A DNA stretch of 64,000 nucleotides from CAVYYW01 sp963772845 (GCA_963772845.1 CAVYYW010000014.1:930001-994000); one strand, 5' to 3'. Shown: positions 18,167-28,025, counted from the stretch's first letter. Made by a program: numbers and translations. Notes: generated by a model not told the origin, from the sequence alone.

Positions 18167-19321
18167 ATGAAGGTGGCGGTATTAGGGGCAGGTTTAATGG
18201 GAAAAGAGGCAGCAAGAGATCTTGCGTTAAGCAGCGGAGTAACAAAAGTGGTGATCGCTGATATTGAACTCGAAAAAGCTGAAGCGGTTGTTCAAAAGCT
18301 AAAAAGTGAAAAGCTCTCAGCGGCGTCGGTAAACGCAAAGAATGATGAGGAGCTGACAACCTTTATAAAGGATTTCGATGTCATTATCAATGCTTTATTT
18401 TATACATTTAATGAAGCGGTTGCTAAAGCTGCGATTAAGGCGGGCGTAAGCTGCTGTGATCTCGGAGGACATATAGGCCATGCAACGGATAAGGTGCTCT
18501 CCATGCATGCAGAAGCTGTAAAGAATGAAGTGACCCTTATCCCGGATCTTGGTGTGGCTCCAGGCATGATAAACATTCTTTCCGGCTATGGAGCAAGCAA
18601 ACTTGATCATTTAGAGTCTATTAAAATATTTGTAGGCGGGATCCCGGTTCAGCCCGAACCTCCTCTTGAGTATAATCATGTTTTTTCAATGGAAGGCGTC
18701 TTCGATCATTACACTGATGAATCACTTGTTATCCGGAATGGAAAAGAACAAGCTGTTCGCTCCTTGTCTGAAATCGAGACCGTCTATTTCGATCAGTTTG
18801 GTGCCCTGGAAGCCTTCCACACAGCTGGAGGCACCTCCACCCTGTCTTTAAGCTACCCTGACCTCGATACTCTGGAATACAAAACAATCCGTTACAGAGG
18901 ACATGCCGAAAAATTTAAGCTTCTAGTAGATTTAAATTTAACCCAACGGGATTATGAGGTCGAAGTAAACGGTCAAAAAATAAAGCCCCGGGAGGTTTTG
19001 CTAAAAGTTCTTGATCCGATTGTTGAGTTAGGAGAAAAAGATGATGTCGTTTTACTTAGGGTAATTGTGAGCGGATTAAAAAACGGCAGTCCCGCTGCCT
19101 TTGAATACGACATGACAACATTTAACGACAAAAAAAACCATGTCACAGCAATGGCTCGTTCAACGGCTTATACGATTTCTGTCGCTGCACAAATGATTGG
19201 AAACAAGACGGTTTCAAAAAGAGGGGTATATCCCCCTGAAAGGATTATCCCGGGAGATAAATACATTGAAGAAATGGCAAAACGCGGTGTGATCATTAAA
19301 GAGAAAACGGTCAAGAAATAA
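18167..19321 (+). CDS. Lysine 6-dehydrogenase (saccharopine dehydrogenase family)
   Basis: The 384-residue protein has an N-terminal Rossmann motif VAVLGAGLMGKEAARDL and the blocks DLGGHIGHATDKVL, IPDLGVAPGMINILSGYGAS, HTAGGTSTL and YKTIRYRGHAEKF. From memory these match the lysine 6-dehydrogenase of Geobacillus, which has practically the same length. That enzyme oxidises the epsilon amino group of L-lysine with NAD to give 2-aminoadipate 6-semialdehyde. Saccharopine reductase is the alternative in the same superfamily. A GGGGG site precedes the ATG, and the gene sits between the aldehyde dehydrogenase and the IclR regulator in one orientation. Confidence 0.82.
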   Translation: MKVAVLGAGLMGKEAARDLALSSGVTKVVIADIELEKAEAVVQKLKSEKLSAASVNAKNDEELTTFIKDFDVIINALFYTFNEAVAKAAIKAGVSCCDLGGHIGHATDKVLSMHAEAVKNEVTLIPDLGVAPGMINILSGYGASKLDHLESIKIFVGGIPVQPEPPLEYNHVFSMEGVFDHYTDESLVIRNGKEQAVRSLSEIETVYFDQFGALEAFHTAGGTSTLSLSYPDLDTLEYKTIRYRGHAEKFKLLVDLNLTQRDYEVEVNGQKIKPREVLLKVLDPIVELGEKDDVVLLRVIVSGLKNGSPAAFEYDMTTFNDKKNHVTAMARSTAYTISVAAQMIGNKTVSKRGVYPPERIIPGDKYIEEMAKRGVIIKEKTVKK

Positions 19322-19330
19322 ATATGTTAA

Positions 19331-19355
19331 GCCTCCCCTCATTAGATGGGGAGGC
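19331..19355 (+). other. Hairpin between lysine 6-dehydrogenase and iclR genes
   Basis: A perfect 8-bp stem GCCTCCCC/GGGGAGGC with a 9-base loop lies 10 bases after the stop codon. No T run follows, so it is more likely an mRNA-stabilising or processing stem than a terminator. Confidence 0.5.
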
Positions 19356-19388
19356 AAAATAATCTAATACTTGGAGGAGTCCGTAAAA

Positions 19389-20171
19389 ATGAATCAAAGT
19401 GTTTTAAAGGCACTTGATATTTTAAACCTTTTCTCTGAACAACGGAAGCAGCTTACCTTAACATCAATTTCCCAAGAGCTTGATATGCCAAAACCAACCG
19501 CATACAGAATGCTTTCTGCTATGGAACAGCAAGGTTTTATAAAAAAACACAAAAAATCTGAGCATGACAGCCATTATACATTAGGGATGAAACTCTTAAC
19601 GCTAGGTCAGCTCGTCAAAGCACAACTTGATATTCGGCATATTGCAAGTCCGCATATGCAAATTCTTGCTGAAAAAATCACAGAAGATGTGCACTTGCTG
19701 ATATTAGATGGTCAAGATGCTGTTTATATTGAAAAAGCCGGCTATTCAACCCCATATCGGATAAACATTCACATTGGAAGCCGTCTTGACCTTTATGATG
19801 GAGCTGCACCAATGCTTTTGCTTGCTCATCAGCCCGAATTGTTCGTTGAAAACTATTTAACAAGCCATGTTCTTACCGAGGCACGGGAGCCCTATGCTGT
19901 AAAGATTCAAATCATTCTGGAAGAATTAAAGGCGATCCGGTCAAAAGGCTATTGTATACAGCATCTTCATTCAGATCATGATTACCTTGGGATTGCTTAT
20001 CCTGTATTTAATACTGATCAAAAGGTAGCTGGCGCGCTGTCTGTCCTTGCCCCTACGCTTCGTTTTATCGGAAAAGAAGGAGAAAGTATTCAAGCGGATA
20101 TCGAAAAGACCGCACACCGGATTTCGGCTGACCTTGGGTTTCAGCCTGCTAATAATTTATATCTATCATAG
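19389..20171 (+). CDS. IclR family transcriptional regulator
   Basis: The 260-residue protein has an N-terminal winged helix-turn-helix (LTLTSISQELDMPKPTAYRM) and the C-terminal IclR effector domain with DGQDAVYIEK and HSDHDYLGIAYPVF. IclR regulators usually sense small organic acids and act on adjacent catabolic genes. The start is the ATG at 19389, 8 bases after GGAGGAG; an upstream in-frame start at 19371 lies before that site. It is codirectional with the two lysine-degradation genes and probably controls them. Its stop codon overlaps that of the convergent acyl-CoA dehydrogenase by six bases. Confidence 0.88.
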   Translation: MNQSVLKALDILNLFSEQRKQLTLTSISQELDMPKPTAYRMLSAMEQQGFIKKHKKSEHDSHYTLGMKLLTLGQLVKAQLDIRHIASPHMQILAEKITEDVHLLILDGQDAVYIEKAGYSTPYRINIHIGSRLDLYDGAAPMLLLAHQPELFVENYLTSHVLTEAREPYAVKIQIILEELKAIRSKGYCIQHLHSDHDYLGIAYPVFNTDQKVAGALSVLAPTLRFIGKEGESIQADIEKTAHRISADLGFQPANNLYLS

Positions 20172-21374
20172 ATCACTCATTTGGATGTCTCCAGACCATG
20201 CCGGCAGTTTTTTCCGTAATTCTTTATCCTTCCGATAACCAAGCACATAATCAGCCTGCATGAGCGTATGAATTTCTCTCGTTCCTTCATATATCACCGG
20301 CGCTTTTGAATTTCTTAGGTAGCGCTCAACGGGATAATCATTTGAATAGCCGTATGCTCCATGAATTTGTACCGCATCGTTCGCGGATTCATTGGCAAAA
20401 TTGCAAGACTGCCACTTTGCCAAAGACGTTTCTCTTGTATTTCTGATTCCTTTATTTTTTAGCTCACCGGCTTTGAAAACCAGAAGCCTTGACATGACGA
20501 GCTTCGCCTCCATATTTGCAATCATTTGTTTAACCAGCTGATGCTGCCCGATCTCTTCGCCAAACGTCTCCCTCTCATGACAGTATTTAATCGAGGCTTC
20601 CAAACTAGCAGAGATTATCCCGCATGCGCCAGCAGCCACAGTAAAGCGGCCATTATCAAGGGCTGACATAGCAATTTTGAACCCTTCACCTTCAGCACCA
20701 ACTAAATTTTCTTTTGGCACTCTCACCTGATCGAGGAAGACCTGACCGGTATTGCCTGCACGAATGCCAAGTTTTCCTTTTATAGCCTTTGATGAAAAAC
20801 CATCCATTGTCCTTTCCACAATGAAGCATGAAATCCCGTGCTGTCTTTTTGATTTATCCGTATAAGCAAAGACAAGAAAATGATCCGCCATATCACATAG
20901 TGAAATCCAAGTCTTTTCCCCATTTAATATATAATAATCCCCATCTTTTACCGCTGTTGTTTGGATTTCTTTAACGTCTGAACCTGCATTCGGTTCAGTT
21001 AAAGCGTAAGCACCTAGTTTTTTACCTTTTGCCTGAGGGGTTAAATAATTCTGTTTTTGAAAATCAGATCCCCATTGCAGCAAGGTCAAACTGTTTAAAC
21101 CAGTGTGAACGCTTACAGCCGTCCGGAAAGCAGTATCCCCTCTTTCAAGCTCCTCACAGACGATGGCAAGAGAATTATAGTCCATACCTGCTCCTCCGTA
21201 CTCTTCAGGAATACAGACACCCATTAGTTTCAAATCTGCCAGCCGTCCATACAGATCTTGATCCACCAGTTGATTGTAATCCCACTCTTTTATGTAAGGC
21301 GTAATCTCCTTATCTACAAATTGACGTACCATTTTCTGAAGCATTTGTTGCTCATCAGATAAATTAAAATTCAT
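20166..21374 (-). CDS. Acyl-CoA dehydrogenase (possible glutaryl-CoA dehydrogenase)
   Basis: The 402-residue flavoenzyme has the standard three-part fold. YALTEPNAGSD and GEKTWIS form the FAD/substrate region, RETFGEEIGQHQLVKQMIA the middle, and APVIYEGTREIHTL carries the catalytic Glu. The YEGT-x2-IH pattern and overall length resemble glutaryl-CoA dehydrogenase, but other short- or medium-chain enzymes share them. Its place beside lysine 6-dehydrogenase and the semialdehyde dehydrogenase would suit glutaryl-CoA, the downstream lysine product. That is inference. An AGAGGGAGAGG site and a consensus promoter precede it. Confidence 0.82.
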   Translation of the reverse strand: MNFNLSDEQQMLQKMVRQFVDKEITPYIKEWDYNQLVDQDLYGRLADLKLMGVCIPEEYGGAGMDYNSLAIVCEELERGDTAFRTAVSVHTGLNSLTLLQWGSDFQKQNYLTPQAKGKKLGAYALTEPNAGSDVKEIQTTAVKDGDYYILNGEKTWISLCDMADHFLVFAYTDKSKRQHGISCFIVERTMDGFSSKAIKGKLGIRAGNTGQVFLDQVRVPKENLVGAEGEGFKIAMSALDNGRFTVAAGACGIISASLEASIKYCHERETFGEEIGQHQLVKQMIANMEAKLVMSRLLVFKAGELKNKGIRNTRETSLAKWQSCNFANESANDAVQIHGAYGYSNDYPVERYLRNSKAPVIYEGTREIHTLMQADYVLGYRKDKELRKKLPAWSGDIQMSDL

Positions 21375-21485
21375 AAATTTCCTCTCCCTCTTCAGAAATC
21401 ATAATCAATAAGTAAACAAATACGTGCATATAGTCTATTAAGTGGACAAATCCTCACTATTTTTCAAAACCTTCAGTCTATTCAT

Positions 21486-21514
21486 AGTATAGAAAATCAT
21501 CCTATACCTGTCAA
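21486..21514 (-). promoter_or_regulatory. Strong SigA-type promoter of the acyl-CoA dehydrogenase gene
   Basis: On the minus strand TTGACA (21509-21514) and TATACT (21486-21491) are exactly 17 bases apart, close to the ideal consensus. The start of transcription would lie about 105 bases before the gene. Confidence 0.7.
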
Positions 21515-21606
21515 ACTTCCTTTTCATAACCATTAATCGTCAATCATCCTAGTTTAATGTCCAGCCATCTTTCGGTATACTAATAATGTAACGGAGTTGA
21601 AACGCA

Positions 21607-22203
21607 ATGACAGCAGTCATTCAGAATTTATTAAATGGGTTCATGAGCCTGGGCTATTTTGGCGTGGCACTCGCCTTAATGATCGAAATTATTCCAAGCG
21701 AGCTTGTTTTGGCATTTGGCGGGTATATGATTACTAAAGGTCATTTAAACCTTATCGGTGTCATCGCAGCCGGAACGATCGGCGGAACCCTTGCACAGCT
21801 TTTTCTATATTGGATTGGTTATTATGGTGGCCGGCCCTTTCTAGAAAAATACGGAAAGTACTTATTTATACATAAAAAGCAGCTGGATCTTTCCGAGCAA
21901 TGGTTTCAAAGGTACGGAACAAGTGTTATTTTTTTCGCTAGGTTCATTCCGATTGTCAGGCACGCCATTTCAATTCCGGCCGGCATTGCAAAAATGTCAT
22001 TGATTCGATTCAGCTTCTACACCATCCTGGCAATTATTCCATGGTCAATTCTGTTTGTTATAATTGGGAAGCATTTAGGGAAAAACTGGAGTGCGATTAA
22101 AGAGATCACTGGCCCTTATGTTCACCTGGCTGCTATTATTGTAATCACCGCTGGTATTGTTTATCTTCTCTTTAAATTTATGCGAAAGAAATATCGACCG
22201 TAA
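21607..22203 (+). CDS. DedA family membrane protein
   Basis: The 198-residue membrane protein has four or five hydrophobic segments and the DedA/VTT signature: the EIIPSELVLAFGGY re-entrant loop, GTIGGTLAQLFLYWIGYYGG, and FFARFIPIVRHAISIPAGI with the conserved Arg/Pro residues. DedA proteins act as lipid flippases or scramblases, for example for undecaprenyl phosphate, and support membrane potential. Length and pattern are like YngC of Bacillus. A TATACT-type -10 lies about 30 bases before the CGGAG ribosome site. Confidence 0.85.
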   Translation: MTAVIQNLLNGFMSLGYFGVALALMIEIIPSELVLAFGGYMITKGHLNLIGVIAAGTIGGTLAQLFLYWIGYYGGRPFLEKYGKYLFIHKKQLDLSEQWFQRYGTSVIFFARFIPIVRHAISIPAGIAKMSLIRFSFYTILAIIPWSILFVIIGKHLGKNWSAIKEITGPYVHLAAIIVITAGIVYLLFKFMRKKYRP

Positions 22204-22241
22204 GTAACTCTTAATCTTAAATAAAAATGGAGGCTCCCAAC

Positions 22242-23618
22242 ATGTCAAACGCTGTAAAAGCTTATCTTGAAGAACATTATGATGAACATCTTGAAGAATT
22301 GAAAACATTTCTCTCTATTCCGAGTGTCAGTGCATTATCTGATCATAAAGCTGATATGAAAAGAGCAGCAGAATGGCTAACCGGTTCATTGACAGGTGCC
22401 GGTCTTGAAAATGTAGAAATTATGGAGACGAAACAGCATCCCGTTGTCTATGCAGAATGGCTTCATGCTGAAAATAAACCTACCGTCCTAATTTATGGCC
22501 ATTATGATGTTCAACCGGTCGATCCGATCGAATTATGGGAAACCCCACCGTTTGAACCAACCGTCCGCAACGACAAAATGTTTGCGCGTGGCGCTAGTGA
22601 TGATAAAGGACAAGTATTTATGCATATAAAAATGATCGAAGCGATTCTAAAAACAGACGGTGAGCTTCCTGTGAATGTAAAGTTCATTATTGAAGGAGAA
22701 GAAGAAATAGGCAGTCCAAGCCTCGATCCGTTTGTAGACGAGCATGAGGAAAAACTTTCAGCTGATGTCCTGCTTGTGTCAGATACAACAATGGTAAGCA
22801 ATGGGCACCCTGCTGTCTGCTATGGTTTACGCGGTCTATGCGGTCTCCAGATTGATTTAAAAGGTGCAAAAGGCGATTTGCATTCCGGCCTATATGGTGG
22901 AGCGATCCAAAATCCTCTTCATGCGATTACAGAGCTCCTCGCTTCTATGCATGATAAAGATGGGATCGTAACGGTTGATGGCTTCTATGATGATGTCAAA
23001 CCATTAACAGATGAAGAACTGACTTCTTATGAAGCATTATCTGATGACGCGGCTGTGAAGAAAGAATTGGATGTGCCAGCGCTTTATGGCGAAAAAGGAT
23101 ACTCAACCATTGCAAGAATCTGGGGACGTCCAACACTTGAAGTCAACGGGCTGTTCGGCGGCTTCCAAGGCGAAGGGATTAAAACCGTCATTCCATCTGA
23201 AGCGCATGCCAAAATTTCCTGCAGACTGGTCCCTGATCAAGAGCCTGCAGCCATTGCAGAAGCGATTAAAAAGCATATCAAGAATCATCTTCCTGAAGGT
23301 GTAACAGTTGAAACCACTCTTTTTGATCAGGCACGGCCATTCATCACTCCCTATGATCACCCAGCGATAGAGGCTGCCGGTGACGCACTTGAAAAAGCAT
23401 ATGGCGTGAAGCCTACCTATTCTCGAATGGGCGGCAGTGTACCAATCGTTGAAACGTTCAATAAGAAGTTGGGGCTTCCAGCTGTTCTTATGGGCTTTGG
23501 TCTAAATGAAGAAAATTTCCATGCACCTAATGAGCATTTTCATCTTGAAAATTTCAGAAAAGGTCTGGTTGCTTTAGTTGATTTCCTTTATGAACTGGAC
23601 AATAAGCTAAATGCATAA
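22242..23618 (+). CDS. M20 family dipeptidase
   Basis: The 458-residue zinc peptidase has the M20 metal motifs: GHYDVQPVDP near residue 88, ARGASDDKGQ with the bridging Asp, the catalytic Glu pair in IEGEEEIGS, and RMGGSVP near the C-terminus. The family includes carnosinase-like dipeptidases and succinyl-diaminopimelate deacylases; length and motifs fit the dipeptidase branch. It is cytosolic, probably in peptide turnover. The start is the ATG at 22242 after an ATGGAGG site, not the upstream in-frame ATG that overlaps this site. Confidence 0.87.
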   Translation: MSNAVKAYLEEHYDEHLEELKTFLSIPSVSALSDHKADMKRAAEWLTGSLTGAGLENVEIMETKQHPVVYAEWLHAENKPTVLIYGHYDVQPVDPIELWETPPFEPTVRNDKMFARGASDDKGQVFMHIKMIEAILKTDGELPVNVKFIIEGEEEIGSPSLDPFVDEHEEKLSADVLLVSDTTMVSNGHPAVCYGLRGLCGLQIDLKGAKGDLHSGLYGGAIQNPLHAITELLASMHDKDGIVTVDGFYDDVKPLTDEELTSYEALSDDAAVKKELDVPALYGEKGYSTIARIWGRPTLEVNGLFGGFQGEGIKTVIPSEAHAKISCRLVPDQEPAAIAEAIKKHIKNHLPEGVTVETTLFDQARPFITPYDHPAIEAAGDALEKAYGVKPTYSRMGGSVPIVETFNKKLGLPAVLMGFGLNEENFHAPNEHFHLENFRKGLVALVDFLYELDNKLNA

Positions 23619-23625
23619 TTAAATA

Positions 23626-23659
23626 AAAAGAGCTGAGACACAATGTCTCAGCTCTTTTT
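23626..23659 (+). terminator. Intrinsic terminator after the dipeptidase gene
   Basis: A 15-bp stem AAAAGAGCTGAGACA and its complement close a 3-base loop, followed by T residues. Confidence 0.9.
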
Positions 23660-23722
23660 ATGGCTATTTTCACAATCAACGGGAGCTTTCGACATACTTC
23701 GGGGCGTGACAGGCACTGTACT

Positions 23723-23757
23723 AAAAAAAGCCAGGCCAATAGGCCCGGCTTTTTTTC
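23723..23757. terminator. Bidirectional terminator after aconitase
   Basis: A stem AGCC-a-GGCC/GGCC-c-GGCT is flanked by A7 and T7 runs, directly before the aconitase stop codon on the minus strand. Confidence 0.85.
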
Positions 23758-23760
23758 AAA

Positions 23761-26493
23761 TTATGCTTTTTCTAATACTTTTCTTCTGAGAACCATCTGT
23801 AGAATACCACCGTTGCGGTAGTAATCAACTTCGACTTCCCCATCAAAACGTGCGATAACTTCAAATTCAGTCGTCTTACCATCTTCACTAACAGCTTTAG
23901 CTTTCAATAACTGTCCTGGTTTCACGTTTTCATCAATATCAATGCTAATCGCTTCTTTACCAGACAATCCTAGGGATTCAGCGCCTTCGCCCTCTTTAAA
24001 TTGAAGAGGAAGAACACCCATCATAACCAGGTTGCTGCGGTGAATCCGCTCGTAGCTTTGAGCAATAACCGTTTTAATTCCTAGCAGGTTTGTTCCTTTG
24101 GCTGCCCAGTCACGGGAACTTCCCATACCATAGTCATTGCCTGCAAGAACGATTAGGCCAGTGCCTTGTTCTTTATATTTCATCGCTGCATCATAAATCG
24201 GCATGATTTCTTCAGTCGGCCAATAAGTCGTAAAGCCGCCTTCTGTGCCTGGAGCGATCTGATTACGGATTCTTACGTTAGCGAACGTTCCTCTCATCAT
24301 GACTTCATGGTTGCCTCGGCGTGAGCCATAAGAGTTAAAGTCATAAGGTTTAACGCCTTTTTCAATGAGATATTTTCCGGCAGGTGTTTCTTTGCCGATT
24401 GCACCGGCAGGAGAAATATGGTCTGTCGTTACGGAATCGCCGAATTTACCCACAATACGAAGGTCATTCAATGATTCGATTTTTCCTGGTTCAGGAGCAA
24501 GCCCTTCAAAGAATGGCGGATTTTGAATATACGTTGATTCAGAATCCCAATCATAAAGCTGCCCTTCACTTGTATCGATTTCATTCCAGCGCTTGTTCTC
24601 TTCAAACACTTTAGCGTATTCTTTCTTGAACATTTCCGGACTAACGGATTTGCTCATAGCCTCGCTGATTTCATCATTTGTCGGCCAGATGTCTTTAAAG
24701 TAAACATCATTACCGTCTTTATCTTTACCAAATGAATCTTTTTCAAGGTCAAAATTAACTGATCCTGCAAGTGCATATGCAACAACAAGCGGCGGTGAAG
24801 CCAAGTAGTTGGCACGCACAAGCGGGTGAATCCGTCCTTCAAAGTTACGGTTTCCTGAAAGAACAGAAGCAACAGTCAAATCTTCGTCATTGATTGTTTT
24901 TTCAACTTCTTCAGGAAGCGGCCCTGAGTTACCGATACATGTGGTACAGCCATAACCGACCGTATTAAAGCCCAACTGGTCCAGATAAGGTGTTAGTCCT
25001 GCTGAATCAAGGTAGTTGGTTACAACTTTTGAACCTGGTGCTAAGCTTGTTTTGACATAGCTCGGCACTGTAAGACCCTTTTCAGCAGCTTTCTTCGCAA
25101 CAAGACCGGCTCCAAGCATAACACTTGGGTTGGATGTATTTGTACAGCTTGTAATTGCTGCAATAACAACCGCACCTGTTTTCAGCTCAGCCTCTTTACC
25201 ATTAGGATGCTTAACAACACCTTTTTTATTGATCTCATTTTCGTCAAGACCAAAACCATGGTTGCCTTGTTCACTTGTCAGCGCCTTAGTGAATTCTTCT
25301 TTCATTTGAGACAGACGAATTCGGTCCTGCGGGCGTTTTGGGCCAGCAAGAGACGGTTCAAGATCAGAAAGATCCAATTCAACAACTTTAGTAAAACGAG
25401 GATCTTTTGCATCAGGCGTATAGAAAAGACCATTGGCTTTGCAATAAGCTTCAACAAGCTCAATCTGTTCTTCAGATCGACCTGTTAAGCGCATGTAATT
25501 CAATGTTTCTTCATCAACTGGGAAGAATGTTGCTGTTGCGCCATTTTCCGGTGACATGTTTGAAATCGTTGCACGGTCTGCAAGTGACATTTGCGCCATG
25601 CCAGGACCGAAGAATTCAACAAACTTGCCAACAACTTTTTGTTCACGAAGAATCTGGGTAACTTTTAATGCTAAGTCAGTTGCTGTGGTTCCTTCAGGAA
25701 GATCTCCTGTAATTCTGACGCCGATTACTTCAGGAACAGGGAAATATGAAGGCTGTCCAAGCATGCCGGCTTCAGCTTCGATTCCGCCTACGCCCCATCC
25801 AAGAACACCAAGACCATTGATCATGGTTGTGTGGGAGTCTGTTCCGACAAGTGTATCAGGGAATGCAACCAGCTCTTCGCCATCTTCAATCGCGTGAACG
25901 ACAGATGCCAGATACTCGAGGTTTACCTGGTGAACAATACCAGTTGCTGGTGGTACAGCACGGTAGTTTTCAAAAGATTTTTGAGCCCATTTCAAAAATT
26001 TATAACGCTCAATGTTTCTTTCAAATTCTCTTTCCATGTTGAACTTCAAAGCGTCGTCGCTGCCAAACTGATCAACTTGTACAGAGTGGTCGACAACTAG
26101 ATCAACCGGTTTTTCTGGATTAATTTTCTCAGGGTCTCCGCCCATGTCTGCCATAGCTTTTCTTAGTGAAGCCAAGTCAACAACAGCAGGAACACCAGTG
26201 AAATCCTGAAGAATAATACGAGAAGGATTAAATGGAACGTCAATGTCTTTACTTTGACCTTCAGTCCCCCATTTTGCGAGGTTTTCAATGTGATCTTTTG
26301 TAATAACTCTGCCATCAAATTGACGAAGAACAGATTCCAGTAAAACTTTAATTGAATATGGAAGTCTTTCGATATCGCCAAATTCTTTTAGCGCATCAAG
26401 CTTGTAATAATGATACGTTTTTCCGTTTGCTGAAAATGAGTCGCGGGATTGGTAAACATCCTGCTTTTCATTTTCTTTCACAGAAGTTGCCAT
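23761..26493 (-). CDS. acnA: Aconitate hydratase (aconitase A / CitB)
   Basis: The 910-residue enzyme is the monomeric IRP/AcnA type. The three iron-sulfur Cys residues are in SCTNTSNP and GCTTCIGNSGPL. DSHTTMINGLGVLGWGVGG and the C-terminal swivel domain with NDYGMGSSRDWAAKG are present. It isomerises citrate to isocitrate in the TCA cycle, and in Bacillus it also binds iron-responsive mRNA when the cluster is lost. The start is the ATG at 26493 after AAAGGAGTG. It stands alone between strong terminators and selA. Regulation by CcpC is known in Bacillus; I could not fix its sites here. Confidence 0.95.
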   Translation of the reverse strand: MATSVKENEKQDVYQSRDSFSANGKTYHYYKLDALKEFGDIERLPYSIKVLLESVLRQFDGRVITKDHIENLAKWGTEGQSKDIDVPFNPSRIILQDFTGVPAVVDLASLRKAMADMGGDPEKINPEKPVDLVVDHSVQVDQFGSDDALKFNMEREFERNIERYKFLKWAQKSFENYRAVPPATGIVHQVNLEYLASVVHAIEDGEELVAFPDTLVGTDSHTTMINGLGVLGWGVGGIEAEAGMLGQPSYFPVPEVIGVRITGDLPEGTTATDLALKVTQILREQKVVGKFVEFFGPGMAQMSLADRATISNMSPENGATATFFPVDEETLNYMRLTGRSEEQIELVEAYCKANGLFYTPDAKDPRFTKVVELDLSDLEPSLAGPKRPQDRIRLSQMKEEFTKALTSEQGNHGFGLDENEINKKGVVKHPNGKEAELKTGAVVIAAITSCTNTSNPSVMLGAGLVAKKAAEKGLTVPSYVKTSLAPGSKVVTNYLDSAGLTPYLDQLGFNTVGYGCTTCIGNSGPLPEEVEKTINDEDLTVASVLSGNRNFEGRIHPLVRANYLASPPLVVAYALAGSVNFDLEKDSFGKDKDGNDVYFKDIWPTNDEISEAMSKSVSPEMFKKEYAKVFEENKRWNEIDTSEGQLYDWDSESTYIQNPPFFEGLAPEPGKIESLNDLRIVGKFGDSVTTDHISPAGAIGKETPAGKYLIEKGVKPYDFNSYGSRRGNHEVMMRGTFANVRIRNQIAPGTEGGFTTYWPTEEIMPIYDAAMKYKEQGTGLIVLAGNDYGMGSSRDWAAKGTNLLGIKTVIAQSYERIHRSNLVMMGVLPLQFKEGEGAESLGLSGKEAISIDIDENVKPGQLLKAKAVSEDGKTTEFEVIARFDGEVEVDYYRNGGILQMVLRRKVLEKA

Positions 26494-26609
26494 TGCTTTC
26501 ACTCCTTTTATCACTGTTCAAAAAATAAAATATAACTAACAATCTAATAATAAATCAATTTAAGTTATAAGTAAAATTCAATAAGGTTATGTTAAGTCAT
26601 AAGACCGCC

Positions 26610-28025
26610 TTATATCAAAGCAAGCTGGGCCGCCGCTGTACTAATTTCATCTTCAGAAATTGTCCGGCAATCAAGCAGGAAGGCTTCTTTATGAATTCTT
26701 CCCACCATTATTAGTGTACCGTTTCGAAGCTTTTCTGCAATCTGCTGCGCCTTTAGGTCCGGGGTTATAACTTGTACTGCATAGCTTGGCAGTAAGACTT
26801 CTGGCATGGTCCCCCCGCCAACCTTGCTTTCTACCGGGACAATTTCTAACGTAATCCGAGGGTTAATAACCACAGTTTCTTTGATTAAACGCTTAGCTTT
26901 CTTATAAATAAAGTCTTTCGTGTCTGTCAGATCCCGTAAGGTTGGAATTTCCGAAATCGTGTCACTAGACTCTTTCAAATAGGCCTTTAGTGTTTCCGAA
27001 AGAGCTGCAAGCGTCAGTTTATCAATACGAAGGACACGTGCAAGCTGATGTTTTTTTAGGACATCAATCCATTTTTTTTTGCCAAGTATAATGCCCGCCT
27101 GAGGACCGCCAAACAGTTTATCTCCGCTGCAAGAAACAAGATCCGCTCCTGAAGCGATGATGTCTGTCAAAATTGGCTCGTCACCGATTCCTGACTGCTG
27201 ATAATCAAATAAAGCACCGCTTCCAAGATCTTCGTAATATAGACAATGGTTCTTTTGGGCTAAAGGGACCAGTGCATCACGAGTAACGGATTCTGTAAAC
27301 CCAATCATCTTAAAATTGCTTTGATGCACTTTCATAATCATGGCCGTCTCATTTGTTAGTGCTGCTTCATAATCTTTTAAATGCGTTTTGTTTGTGGTTC
27401 CTACCTCTGAAAGCACCGCCCCGCTCTCATTCATGATAGATGAAATCCGGAACGAACCGCCGATCTCAACCAATTCACCTCTTGAGACAATGACTTCTGA
27501 TTTTTTGGCCAGCGCAGAAAGAATGAGATAGACGGCAGCCGCATTATTATTAACAACCATTGCGGCTTCTGAACCAGTTAAAAGCTTCAGCAGTTCTTCG
27601 ACATGGTCGTGCCGGGAACCCCTTTCGCCTGTGTCAATATCATATTCCAAATTACTGTAATGAACAGCTGCTGCTTCAACCGCTGCCATAGTTTTAGAAT
27701 GAAGTCTCGCTCTTCCCAAATTCGTATGGAGGACAATACCTGTTCCATTTATAACCTTTATTGGCCCAGAATCCTGCACTTTTTGAATGAGCTGGCGAAA
27801 AACAGTGAAAATCTTTTCAGTTATTAGCGGGGCTAAATCCTCTTCTTTTGTTAATAACCGTATAGCCTTCTCAAGTGAAGAAGTTTGGGATTTACAATGA
27901 TTAACCGCTTCTTGCAGCATTTGAGTCAAAAGATCCTCGCGATAGCCTTGATCGCGATAATCAAGGTATCCACGGTGCATTTTCAATTCATGAATTGCAG
28001 GGAAGTATCTGTAATATTGCGTCAT
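26610..28025 (-). CDS. selA: L-seryl-tRNA(Sec) selenium transferase SelA
   Basis: The 471-residue PLP enzyme converts Ser-tRNA(Sec) to Sec-tRNA(Sec) with selenophosphate. The family blocks are present: INGTGIVLHTNLGRARL, NNNAAAVYLIL, RGELVEIGGSFR, and the PLP-binding Lys in CSGDKLFGGPQAG. A TTG at 28031 is in frame, but AAAGGCGG is 6 bases before the ATG at 28025, which I prefer. It lies 31 bases downstream of a UGA-containing SelW-like gene on the same strand, so they form an operon; selD is divergent. Confidence 0.95.
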   Translation of the reverse strand: MTQYYRYFPAIHELKMHRGYLDYRDQGYREDLLTQMLQEAVNHCKSQTSSLEKAIRLLTKEEDLAPLITEKIFTVFRQLIQKVQDSGPIKVINGTGIVLHTNLGRARLHSKTMAAVEAAAVHYSNLEYDIDTGERGSRHDHVEELLKLLTGSEAAMVVNNNAAAVYLILSALAKKSEVIVSRGELVEIGGSFRISSIMNESGAVLSEVGTTNKTHLKDYEAALTNETAMIMKVHQSNFKMIGFTESVTRDALVPLAQKNHCLYYEDLGSGALFDYQQSGIGDEPILTDIIASGADLVSCSGDKLFGGPQAGIILGKKKWIDVLKKHQLARVLRIDKLTLAALSETLKAYLKESSDTISEIPTLRDLTDTKDFIYKKAKRLIKETVVINPRITLEIVPVESKVGGGTMPEVLLPSYAVQVITPDLKAQQIAEKLRNGTLIMVGRIHKEAFLLDCRTISEDEISTAAAQLALI

